A stretch of DNA of 12,971 bases, taken from contig CAAGJW010000082.1 of assembly GCA_900770215.1 (NCBI GenBank), positions 1 to 12,971 of the forward strand, written 5' to 3'. Shown here piece after piece: positions 7,428 through 12,971 of the stretch. The number at the start of each line of letters is the position of its first letter. Position 1 is the first letter of the stretch. Made by a program: the position numbers and the translations under genes. This DNA comes from Bacteroidales bacterium (GTDB lineage Bacteria > Bacteroidota > Bacteroidia > Bacteroidales > Muribaculaceae). A model generated the notes under the pieces. It did not search any database. It was not told where the DNA came from and worked only from the letters and a program-made list of their open reading frames with translations.

Positions 7428-9692
7428 ATGAAAAAGCAAATCATGACGACTGTCGCCCTTGCCGGCGCCAGCCTGGTCGCCGTGGCAGGCCCCGTTGCCA
7501 GCAGCGACACCACCCAGATGCGTCACCTGCAAGAGGTGCAGGTGACGGCTACCCGTGCCACCGCCACGACACCTGTGGCGCACACCAATGTCGACAAACA
7601 ACAAATCGAGAAACTGAACCATGGCCTCGACCTGCCCTTCCTGCTCTCGACCACGCCGGGCGTGATCACCACCAGCGACGCGGGCAGCGGTGTGGGCTAC
7701 ACGAGCCTGCGCGTGCGCGGCACCGACGGCACCCGCATCAACGTGACCAACAACGACATTCCCATGAACGAGCCCGAGAGCAATGTGCTCTACTGGGTCG
7801 ACACGCCCGACCTGGCCAGCTCGCTCCAAGACATACAGGTGCAGCGCGGCGCCGGCACGTCGACCAACGGCGCCGGAGCCTTCGGCGCAAGCATCAACAT
7901 GCGCTCGCAGCGCTTCTCGGCCACGCCCTATGCCGAGCTCAACGGCAGCTACGGCTCGTATAACACCAACAAGGAGACCCTCAAGGTGGGCTCGGGCCTG
8001 ATCAAGGACCACTGGAACTTCGACGCCAGCCTGTCGCACATCTCGAGCGACGGCTACCGCGACCGTGCCTGGAGCAAGATGTATTCCTACTTCTTCCAGG
8101 GCGGCTACTTCGGTGGCCAGACGTCGGTGCGCTTCATCACCTTCGGCGGCAAGGAGGAAACCTACCACGCCTGGGACGGCATAAGCAAGGACCAGCTCAA
8201 GAGCGACCGCACCTACAACCCCAACGGCGAGATCAAGCACGACGGCAAGGTCACGGGCTTCTACAAGAAGCAGACCGACAACTTCCGCCAGTTCAACTAT
8301 CAGCTCATCTGGGACCAGGGCCTGGGCCAGTACTGGCACTGGAACATGGCGCTGCACTACACCGACAACTTCGGCTACTACGAGGAGTACAAGAACGCCC
8401 GCAAGCTCAACGAGTACGGGCTCACCCCCTTTGTGGTCGACGGCACGACGGTGAAGAAGTCGAGCCTGGTGCGCCGCAAGAACAACGACGGCGGCCTGGG
8501 CGGCACGGTGTTCTCGCTCAATTACAACAACGACCGGCTGAGTGCCACCCTGGGCGGCGGCGTGAACTACTACAAAAACAAGCACTACGGCAACGTGATA
8601 TGGGTGGAGAACTACTATGGCAGCGCGCTCGACCCCAACCACGAGTACTACCGCAACACGGGCAAGAAATGGGATATGAACTACTATGCCCGGGCCAACT
8701 ACCAGATCACCGAGGGCTTGAGCGCCTATGCCGACCTGCAATACCGCCACGTGGGCTACACCATCAAGGGCGAAAACGACAAGTGGGACTGGACGGCCAG
8801 CCCCGCGCACAACCAGGTGCTCAACGTCGACGAGAAGTTTGACTTTGTCAACCCCAAGGCCGGTCTCTACTACAAGATCGACGCCCACAACAGCGCCTAC
8901 GCCTCGTTTGCCGTGGCCCAGAAGGAGCCCGTGCGCAACAACTACACCGACGGCAGCTTCACCCAGAAGCCCAAGGCCGAGCGCCTGCTCGACTACGAGC
9001 TGGGCTACCAGTACAAGAGCGCCTGCTTTGAGGCCGGCGTCAACCTCTACTACATGCAATATCACAACCAGCTCGTGCTCAACGGCAAGCTCAACGACAT
9101 AGGCGAGGCCATGAACGAGAACGTGAAAAGCAGCTACCGCATGGGCATCGAGCTCACCGCTGGCTGGAAACCCGCCAGCTGGTTCAGGTGGGACGTGAAC
9201 GCTGCCTTGAGCCGCAACAAGATAAAGAACTACACCGGCTATGTGAGCGACTACGACGCCGACACCTGGGACGACATGTACAGCCAGACGGCCGTGGAGC
9301 TGGGCACCACCACCATCTCGTTCTCGCCCTCGCTGGTGGCCAACAACATCTTCTCCTTTGACTACAAGGGCTTGAGCGCACAGCTCATCTCGCAATATGT
9401 GAGCCGCCAGTATCTCGACAACATGGAGAACAAGGACGACAGCCTCGACCCCTACTGCGTGACCCACCTCGACATGGCCTACACCTTCAAGCTGCCCAGC
9501 GTGAAGTCGCTCACCGTGGGCGTGACAGTCTACAACTTGTTCAACACCAAGTATGAGACCAACGGCCACAGCCAGACATGCGCCCTCTACAAGGGCGGCG
9601 ACAAGAAGGCTGGCTACACGCTCTCGAGCGACCCGCGCTTCTACCCCATGGCCGGCACCAACGTGCTCGCCCACGTGAGTTTCAAGTTCTGA
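7428..9692 (+). CDS. TonB-dependent outer-membrane receptor, probable thiamine/precursor uptake (Omr1-type)
   Basis: A 754-residue outer-membrane beta-barrel. A signal peptide covers about 1-24 (MKKQIMTTVALAG ... AVAGP), followed by a TonB-box-like segment LQEVQVTATRA (34-44). The plug domain runs to about residue 165 with STTPGV, SLRVRGTDGTRIN and QRGAGTSTNGAGAFGASINM. The rest is barrel with alternating aromatic-rich strands, ending in an outer-membrane aromatic C-terminus (HVSFKF). It lacks the N-terminal carboxypeptidase-like domain of SusC-type receptors and has no SusD partner. The TPP riboswitch upstream and the PnuT gene 26 bases downstream point to thiamine or a precursor as substrate, as known for Bacteroidetes omr1. 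The start is the ATG giving a clean signal peptide. Codons end mostly in G or C, unlike the two-component genes next door. Confidence 0.92.
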   Translation: MKKQIMTTVALAGASLVAVAGPVASSDTTQMRHLQEVQVTATRATATTPVAHTNVDKQQIEKLNHGLDLPFLLSTTPGVITTSDAGSGVGYTSLRVRGTDGTRINVTNNDIPMNEPESNVLYWVDTPDLASSLQDIQVQRGAGTSTNGAGAFGASINMRSQRFSATPYAELNGSYGSYNTNKETLKVGSGLIKDHWNFDASLSHISSDGYRDRAWSKMYSYFFQGGYFGGQTSVRFITFGGKEETYHAWDGISKDQLKSDRTYNPNGEIKHDGKVTGFYKKQTDNFRQFNYQLIWDQGLGQYWHWNMALHYTDNFGYYEEYKNARKLNEYGLTPFVVDGTTVKKSSLVRRKNNDGGLGGTVFSLNYNNDRLSATLGGGVNYYKNKHYGNVIWVENYYGSALDPNHEYYRNTGKKWDMNYYARANYQITEGLSAYADLQYRHVGYTIKGENDKWDWTASPAHNQVLNVDEKFDFVNPKAGLYYKIDAHNSAYASFAVAQKEPVRNNYTDGSFTQKPKAERLLDYELGYQYKSACFEAGVNLYYMQYHNQLVLNGKLNDIGEAMNENVKSSYRMGIELTAGWKPASWFRWDVNAALSRNKIKNYTGYVSDYDADTWDDMYSQTAVELGTTTISFSPSLVANNIFSFDYKGLSAQLISQYVSRQYLDNMENKDDSLDPYCVTHLDMAYTFKLPSVKSLTVGVTVYNLFNTKYETNGHSQTCALYKGGDKKAGYTLSSDPRFYPMAGTNVLAHVSFKF

Positions 9693-9718
9693 AATCGCTT
9701 CAACCCTACAAGCACCTT

Positions 9719-10357
9719 ATGATGATCGACCTTTCCGAGATATTGCAATGGCTGGGCCAGCCCCTGCACCTGCTCGATGCCTTCAGCACCCTGCTGGGGC
9801 TGCTCTACCTCTACCTGGAGTACAAGGCCAACATATGGCTGTGGCTCGTGAGCATCGTCATGCCTGCCGTGCACAGTGTGCTCTACCTCAAGGCCGGCCT
9901 CTATGCCGACTTCGGCATGGAATTTTTCTACGTCATCGTGGCCGTCTACGGCTTCCTGTCGTGGAGGCTGGGCAAGCGCGAGGGCCGTGAGCACAAGGCG
10001 AAAGCGGCCGTGCCCATCACCCACTTCCCGCGGCGGCTCGTGGGCGCAACCGTGGCAGCATTTGCAGCCCTGTGGGCAGGCATCTACCTGCTTCTCGCTG
10101 AGCTGACCAACAGCACGGTGCCGCTCTACGATGCCTTCACCACCGCACTGAGCATCATTGCCTACTGGGCCCTGGCCAAGAAATATGCCGAGCAGTGGCT
10201 GCTGTGGCTCGTGGTCGACGCCGTGTGCACGGTGCTCTACTTCTACAAGTCGATCCCGTTTTCGGCCAGCCTCTACGGCTTCTACACGGTGATGGCCGTG
10301 GTGGGCTACCGCAAGTGGCTGCGCCTCATGCAGGAGCAGCAAGCGCAGGCGCAATAG
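9719..10357 (+). CDS. pnuT: PnuC-family inner-membrane transporter, PnuT-type thiamine uptake
   Basis: A 212-residue membrane protein with about six to seven hydrophobic segments. Towards the C-terminus it carries EQWLLWLVVDAVCTVLYFYK, the W-x-x-W-x-x-x-D motif characteristic of PnuC transporters, followed by a C-terminal GFYTVMAVVGYRKWLR helix. PnuC proteins move nicotinamide riboside; the Bacteroidetes paralogue under TPP-riboswitch control is assigned to thiamine (PnuT). Substrate here is therefore inferred from the riboswitch and the TonB receptor, not from specificity residues. Two adjacent ATGs (9719 and 9722) are possible starts; both are downstream of the receptor stop. An extended frame further upstream overlaps the receptor and encodes Arg/Pro-rich residues not typical of the family, so it was not used. 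No thiamine pyrophosphokinase gene follows. Confidence 0.9.
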   Translation: MMIDLSEILQWLGQPLHLLDAFSTLLGLLYLYLEYKANIWLWLVSIVMPAVHSVLYLKAGLYADFGMEFFYVIVAVYGFLSWRLGKREGREHKAKAAVPITHFPRRLVGATVAAFAALWAGIYLLLAELTNSTVPLYDAFTTALSIIAYWALAKKYAEQWLLWLVVDAVCTVLYFYKSIPFSASLYGFYTVMAVVGYRKWLRLMQEQQAQAQ

Positions 10358-10384
10358 CGCCATTGAGCTGCAACAGAGAAACAT

Positions 10385-10427
10385 CGAGGGCCAACCGCTG
10401 CGGCGGCTGGCCCTCGTCGTTTTATTG
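10385..10427 (+). terminator. Strong rho-independent terminator after pnuT
   Basis: A 13-pair stem with one A-C mismatch (10385-10398 with 10403-10416), tetraloop TGCG and a T-rich tail (CGTTTTATT) starts 27 bases after the pnuT stop. The same hairpin could also help stop the convergent gene at 10457, but its minus-strand tail has only a short T run. Confidence 0.85.
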
Positions 10428-10456
10428 CATTGCAGTGCAAAGCAGGCTGGCGGGCA

Positions 10457-11698
10457 CTACCTGCCCACCTTCACCAGGCGCAGGGCTGCAGGCTGGCCAG
10501 TGGCCTGCTGGGCAGCTGTGCCGGCAGCGTCGCGGCTCTTGATCATGGGCGTGCGCCCGGGCTGCGAGCTGGTGTAGGATCGCTGGCCGAAGCAGCTCTT
10601 GTCGGCCGAGTAGTCCATCGTGAGCTTGTAGCCGTTCTCCAGCACGAGGTCGCACACAAAGCGGTACTTGTCGCCGTCTTTGGTCACGGTCACCTTGCCG
10701 TCTTTCACAAAGCCCTTCTTGGTGTTGGGGGTGACATAGCCCTCGTCGTCATACTCGTTGATGTAGGTGCCCATGCTCACATAGGTGCCATACATGTTGT
10801 AGTTGATGCCCTCGAGGAAGCGTCCTGGCTCGTAGGGGCCCTGCAAGGCGCTGGTCACCTTGTACTCGCCCAGCAGGTCGTCGAGGTTCATCACCGAGTC
10901 GGGCTTGGTGAGCAGATCCACGTTCATGAGCTCGCCGGCGCCTATCGTGTAGCCATTGGAGTCGAGCGGCACGGTATAGAACGAGCAGCTGTAGTCGCCA
11001 AAGTCGGTGCCGGCCGTGTAGCCGGCCGAGAGGTTCTTGGGCACAAAATTGTAGTCGTGATCGTAGGGGATGTAGTAGGAGGCATCCTTGTTGGCATAGG
11101 TTATGGTGCCGTCGAAGGTGAGGTGCACGTTGCTGAAGCCCTCGGTGGTCGACGACGAGCGGCCCTTGATGTCGATGGCATAGGTGCCGTCGCTCTTGTA
11201 CTCCACATTGGCCTCGGCGCCCAGGTCGAAGGCCACCTTCTTGCCCGTGGGCGTGCCGTCGTTGATCGCGGTGCACTCAAAGGCGTAGAGGTAGCGGTCG
11301 CTCTGGTAGAGCGTGCCCTTGGCAAACGAGGTGGAGGCCACATAGCGGCCACTGGGCAGGATGGCTGCCGGCGAATTGACCGACTTGGCCCCGATGGCAT
11401 AGAAAAACACGCTCACCTGACCCACCTTGGTGGGATAGCCGCTCGCGTCGAGCGAGTCGGTCGAGACCACGGTGTAGTACTCGCCGTCGCCGAAGTACAC
11501 GCCCATGCCATACTTGCACTGCACCACCTTGTCGTAGTTGACGGGTTGCGTGAAGGTGATGCTGTCGAGGTCGGAAACGTTAAATTCCTTGACCTCGCCC
11601 GATTTCATGTGCAGCAGTGCCGTGCGCGTGTTTTGCTGTGCCGTTGCCGGCAGTGCGGCTGCAAGCAGCAGTGCCGCGATAGGTAATATTTTCTTCAT
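10457..11698 (-). CDS. Secreted protein of unknown function (413 residues)
   Basis: No family was recognised. A signal peptide is clear: MKKILPIAALLLAAALPATA with cleavage before QQ at residue 21, and no lipobox cysteine, so periplasmic or exported rather than a lipoprotein. Close to the mature start is EVKEFNVSDLDSITF, a short motif common at the N-termini of Bacteroidales secreted proteins and echoed twice in the neighbouring 164-residue protein. The body is rich in Tyr, Gly, Asp and Ser with beta-type patterns (GTYVSMGTYINEYDDEGYV, DGKVTVTKDGDKYRFVCDL). The last 30 residues are Ala/Gln/Gly-rich and do not form a recognisable type IX sorting tail. It lies 50 bases downstream of the 164-residue protein gene in the same orientation, and is probably its operon partner; AATC repeats occupy the gap. 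Codons are strongly G/C-ending. Confidence 0.85.
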   Translation of the reverse strand: MKKILPIAALLLAAALPATAQQNTRTALLHMKSGEVKEFNVSDLDSITFTQPVNYDKVVQCKYGMGVYFGDGEYYTVVSTDSLDASGYPTKVGQVSVFFYAIGAKSVNSPAAILPSGRYVASTSFAKGTLYQSDRYLYAFECTAINDGTPTGKKVAFDLGAEANVEYKSDGTYAIDIKGRSSSTTEGFSNVHLTFDGTITYANKDASYYIPYDHDYNFVPKNLSAGYTAGTDFGDYSCSFYTVPLDSNGYTIGAGELMNVDLLTKPDSVMNLDDLLGEYKVTSALQGPYEPGRFLEGINYNMYGTYVSMGTYINEYDDEGYVTPNTKKGFVKDGKVTVTKDGDKYRFVCDLVLENGYKLTMDYSADKSCFGQRSYTSSQPGRTPMIKSRDAAGTAAQQATGQPAALRLVKVGR

Positions 11699-11748
11699 AG
11701 TGTGTGATGTTGTTTTCTTAGTTGATTGATTGATTTTCTGTTTTTTCT

Positions 11749-12243
11749 TTACTTTCTAAACTTGGCGGCCTTGTTGCCTATCTTCACGACATATACGCCT
11801 GCAGGCAGGCTGCTCACGTCCACGTCCTGTCCGTGCCAGCCGGCCAGCCGCGCCAGGGTCATGCCCTGCAGGTTGAAGACTTCGAGCGTGGCCTGGCGGG
11901 CGCTGTCCCAGCCGGTCACCTTGAGCACGTTGCCGTCGCTCATCACGTGCAGCAGCAGGGCGGCGCCGTCGGCCTTGCCGGCCGTCACGGTCTCAACACC
12001 GGTGGGCATGAGGTTGAAGGCAATGGCGCTCACCTCGTCGAAGGCATAGGTGGCCGTGGCTGCCAGCGTGTCGTGGTACACCACGTTCACCTTGTCGCCC
12101 GCAAAGTCGATGCGCCGCACCTCGTCGATGGCACTCGGCTTGTCGCCGCCGGTGGTGCGCACCACAAGCACATCGCTGCCGTCGATGGCCCACGCCGCAA
12201 CGGGCAAGAGCAGGGGCAACAACAGTAGAATTGATTTTTTCAT
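11749..12243 (-). CDS. Small secreted protein with type IX-like C-terminal sorting domain
   Basis: A 164-residue protein of unknown function. The start was taken at ATG 12243-12241 because it opens a typical signal peptide (MKKSILLLLPLLLPVAAWA, cleavage near 19); a start 24 bases further upstream would put MCNLKKTF in front of it. Residues 39-47 (IDEVRRIDF) and 68-76 (FDEVSAIAF) are two copies of the motif also seen once in the downstream 413-residue protein. The C-terminal part, about 95-164, matches the pattern of type IX secretion sorting domains: EVFNLQGMTLARLAG ... VDVSSLPAGVYVVKIGNKAAKF. Almost nothing lies between signal peptide and tail except the repeated motif, so the protein is nearly all targeting sequence. 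It is the first gene of a two-gene operon with its own promoter at 12329-12359. Confidence 0.85.
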   Translation of the reverse strand: MKKSILLLLPLLLPVAAWAIDGSDVLVVRTTGGDKPSAIDEVRRIDFAGDKVNVVYHDTLAATATYAFDEVSAIAFNLMPTGVETVTAGKADGAALLLHVMSDGNVLKVTGWDSARQATLEVFNLQGMTLARLAGWHGQDVDVSSLPAGVYVVKIGNKAAKFRK

Positions 12244-12280
12244 AAACGTTTTCTTTAAATTACACAATTGCGCTCCACGC

Positions 12281-12300
12281 TTGCTTCAACAATGAAGCAA
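12281..12300 (-). promoter_or_regulatory. Perfect hairpin in the 5' leader of the small-protein operon
   Basis: TTGCTTCA (12281-12288) and TGAAGCAA (12293-12300) form a perfect 8-bp stem with a 4-base loop on either strand. It lies within the roughly 80-base leader predicted for the minus-strand operon, 37 bases before the start codon. It could stabilise the message or affect translation; it is not followed by a T tract. Confidence 0.5.
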
Positions 12301-12328
12301 ATCGAAGCATTTTGATTAATAATAGTTG

Positions 12329-12359
12329 CGAAAATAGTTATTATTACTAAATTTCCAAA
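12329..12359 (-). promoter_or_regulatory. Putative promoter of the two-gene secreted-protein operon
   Basis: On the minus strand TTTG (12359-12356) and TATTTTCG (12336-12329) match the -33 and -7 elements of Bacteroidetes promoters (7 of 8 in the latter) with 19 bases between. Transcription would start near 12322, about 80 bases before the start codon at 12243. Confidence 0.5.
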
Positions 12360-12402
12360 TTTTTTTCACAATAAAAAAAGACTCAGTTGAAAAATACAGG
12401 GG

Positions 12403-12445
12403 CGACGGCAACAAGGGCCACCCTTGGCAACCGCGCCGCACCCAC
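12403..12445 (+). repeat. 43-base imperfect direct repeat, copy 1
   Basis: The stretch 12403-12445 resembles 12703-12745 with a few substitutions and compensating small indels. The last 19 bases (12427-12445, GCAACCGCGCCGCACCCAC) are identical in both copies, exactly 300 bases apart. Copy 1 also holds the small perfect hairpin CAAGGG-CCA-CCCTTG (12412-12426). Confidence 0.8.
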
Positions 12446-12464
12446 AGCAGCGGCGGCAGCGTGC

Positions 12465-12510
12465 GGGCCGCAGGTGGAACGTAACTTTGCCCACTGGCAG
12501 GGTGCGGCCC
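12465..12510. repeat. 8-bp inverted repeat with 30-base loop
   Basis: GGGCCGCA (12465-12472) and TGCGGCCC (12503-12510) are perfect inverted repeats in the GC-rich noncoding cluster. The loop includes AACGTAACTTTGCCCAC. No coding or promoter role is apparent. Confidence 0.5.
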
Positions 12511-12541
12511 TTGTGGCCGTCCGGCGGCGCCCACGCGTGCG

Positions 12542-12572
12542 ACACAGACACAAACACACACAGAGAGAGAGA
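12542..12572 (+). repeat. CA/GA microsatellite
   Basis: A run of imperfect ACAC units with GACACA and CAAACA interruptions passes directly into (GA)n. Such dinucleotide tracts are rare in bacterial DNA. It is about 300 bases upstream of the secreted-protein operon start and about 390 bases before the plus-strand gene at the window end, and sits in no credible gene. Confidence 0.7.
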
Positions 12573-12602
12573 TACGTTTTGCTTGCACTGGGCGTGGTGG
12601 TA

Positions 12603-12659
12603 GCTCCCGAACGGGAGCGACACAGTGATGGGCAGGCGGTGGAGTTTTCCAGCAGCAAC
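12603..12659 (+). repeat. Hairpin-repeat unit A
   Basis: A perfect stem GCTCCCG-AA-CGGGAGC (12603-12618) is followed by GACA (12619-12622) and then by GGCAGGCGGTGGAG (12631-12644) and AGCAGCAA (12651-12658). The same order of blocks recurs in unit B, 60 bases further on. The pattern resembles short dispersed palindromic repeats known from many bacterial genomes. Confidence 0.65.
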
Positions 12660-12662
12660 CAA

Positions 12663-12717
12663 GCCCGTGAAGCGGGCGACAGCATTTAGGCAGGCGGTGG
12701 AGCGAGCGGCAGCAAGC
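12663..12717 (+). repeat. Hairpin-repeat unit B
   Basis: The stem GCCCG-TGAAG-CGGGC (12663-12677) is followed by GACA (12678-12681), then GGCAGGCGGTGGAG (12689-12702), identical to unit A, then GGCAGCAA. The stem arms differ from unit A by compensated changes, so the palindrome, more than its sequence, is kept. Confidence 0.65.
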
Positions 12718-12745
12718 GCAACCCCTGCAACCGCGCCGCACCCAC
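12703..12745 (+). repeat. 43-base imperfect direct repeat, copy 2
   Basis: This is the second copy of the element at 12403-12445, beginning and ending exactly 300 bases later, with 19 identical bases at 12727-12745. It overlaps the end of hairpin-repeat unit B. Confidence 0.8.
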
Positions 12746-12754
12746 CACGGGCAA

Positions 12755-12780
12755 GCCCCGTAGGGGTGGCAGAGTTATCA
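12755..12780 (+). repeat. Hairpin-repeat unit C (short)
   Basis: CCCC-GTA-GGGG (12756-12766) is followed by TGGCAGAGTTATCA, comparable to the CGACACAGTGATG and CGACAGCATTTAG that follow the stems of units A and B. The GGCAGGCGGTGGAG block is missing, so the unit is truncated or diverged. Confidence 0.45.
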
Positions 12781-12823
12781 CCCACGTGCCCTGGAGTGCC
12801 ATTAGACGGTTGAAAAAAGGCAT

Positions 12824-12855
12824 AAAAAAAAAATCCCGGATATCGCTATCTGGGA
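12824..12855 (+). promoter_or_regulatory. Poly-A plus hairpin in the leader of a plus-strand gene
   Basis: Ten A's (12824-12833) directly precede a 9-bp stem TCCCGGATA (12834-12842) / TATCTGGGA (12847-12855) with loop TCGC. On the minus strand this looks like an intrinsic terminator (stem then ten T's), but no minus-strand gene is seen to its right. The single imperfect pair is G-U in plus-strand RNA and C-A in minus-strand RNA, favouring a plus-strand structure, such as a leader hairpin for the gene starting at 12965. Confidence 0.5.
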
Positions 12856-12964
12856 TTGCTTAACTAATTAACCTTCTAATACCATTAACATAAACCTTAA
12901 ACAAAAACGAAATAAGAACCGTCATCACGACGCCAGGTATCTCGTAACCTTAAAAACTAATACC

Positions 12965-12971
12965 ATGAAAA
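12965..12971 (+). CDS. Start of a plus-strand gene cut by the window end
   Basis: ATG AAA A at the last bases follows an AT-rich, Bacteroidales-style leader of about 110 bases (TTAACTAATTAACC ... ACTAATACC). A Met-Lys start after such a long leader fits an exported protein, and this kind of leader is common before SusC-type receptor genes, but two codons allow no identification. Confidence 0.45.

Noticed and set aside
7344..9674. 776-codon open frame antisense to the TonB-dependent receptor
   Set aside because: It mirrors the receptor almost end to end, is dominated by Val, Ala, Gly, His and Leu, and is explained by strong G/C third-position bias on the coding strand. It has no recognisable domain.
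9578..9718. N-terminal extension of the PnuT frame overlapping the receptor
   Set aside because: The extension is Arg/Pro-rich, lies in the receptor's coding sequence, and is unlike PnuC N-termini; the ATG pair at 9719/9722 fits the family.
10430..11686. 418-codon plus-strand frame opposite the 413-residue secreted protein
   Set aside because: The minus-strand frame has a proper signal peptide and start; the plus-strand frame is Val/Ala/His-rich composition noise.
12244..12267. Upstream start (MCNLKKTF) for the 164-residue protein
   Set aside because: It puts eight extra residues before a complete, typical signal peptide starting at 12243.
12603..12780. CRISPR-like array
   Set aside because: Repeats are palindromes of changing sequence with unequal spacing (60 and 92 bases) and no constant repeat plus unique spacers; no cas genes are nearby.
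12316..12785. Overlapping frames of 100-141 codons on both strands in the GC-rich right-end cluster
   Set aside because: The translations are low-complexity (Arg/Ala/Pro-rich, or Cys-Val repeats from the microsatellite), lack homology that I recognise, and cross repeats; treated as noncoding.

Overview
The window looks like chromosomal DNA from a gut-type member of the Bacteroidales (Bacteroidota; Muribaculaceae or Prevotellaceae would fit, but the sequence does not decide). Evidence: several promoters of the Bacteroidetes type (-33 TTG, -7 TAnnTTTG), AT-rich start regions without clear Shine-Dalgarno sequences, proteins ending in type IX secretion-like sorting tails, a LytS/LytTR two-component pair, and a TPP riboswitch in front of a TonB-dependent receptor and a PnuC-family transporter, which is a known Bacteroidetes thiamine-uptake arrangement.

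Layout. (1) 1-381: the end of an IS66-family insertion sequence (first 16 codons of tnpB on the minus strand), then noncoding DNA with a possible folded RNA and two convergent terminators. (2) 382-5025, minus: a 1547-residue secreted multidomain surface protein (fibronectin III-like, cleaved-adhesin/choice-of-anchor J-like and CARDB-like modules, C-terminal sorting tail). (3) 5271-7049, minus: a histidine kinase gene followed 12 bases later by a LytTR response regulator gene, with its own promoter and terminator. (4) 7222-10427, plus: promoter, TPP riboswitch, TonB-dependent receptor, PnuT-like inner-membrane transporter, strong terminator. This is a thiamine or thiamine-precursor uptake operon; thiamine pyrophosphokinase, often the third gene, is absent. 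(5) 10457-12243, minus: a two-gene operon of small secreted proteins of unknown function (164 and 413 residues). (6) 12244-12964: a long noncoding stretch with that operon's promoter and leader hairpin, a GC-rich cluster of short hairpin repeats, a 43-base direct repeat spaced exactly 300 bases, a CA/GA microsatellite, and a hairpin leader for a plus-strand gene whose first two codons are the last bases of the window.

How it works together. The thiamine operon is self-contained: the riboswitch should shut it off when thiamine pyrophosphate is plentiful, the receptor moves substrate over the outer membrane with TonB energy, and PnuT moves it over the inner membrane. The kinase/regulator pair lies directly upstream of the large surface-protein gene in the same orientation, so regulation of one by the other is plausible but unproven. 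Base composition differs visibly: the thiamine operon and the two small secreted-protein genes use mostly G/C-ending codons, while the surface protein and two-component genes are more mixed. I found no CRISPR array, phage module or obvious defence system. The least explained parts are the repeat cluster at the right end and the alternative pairing downstream of the TPP aptamer.
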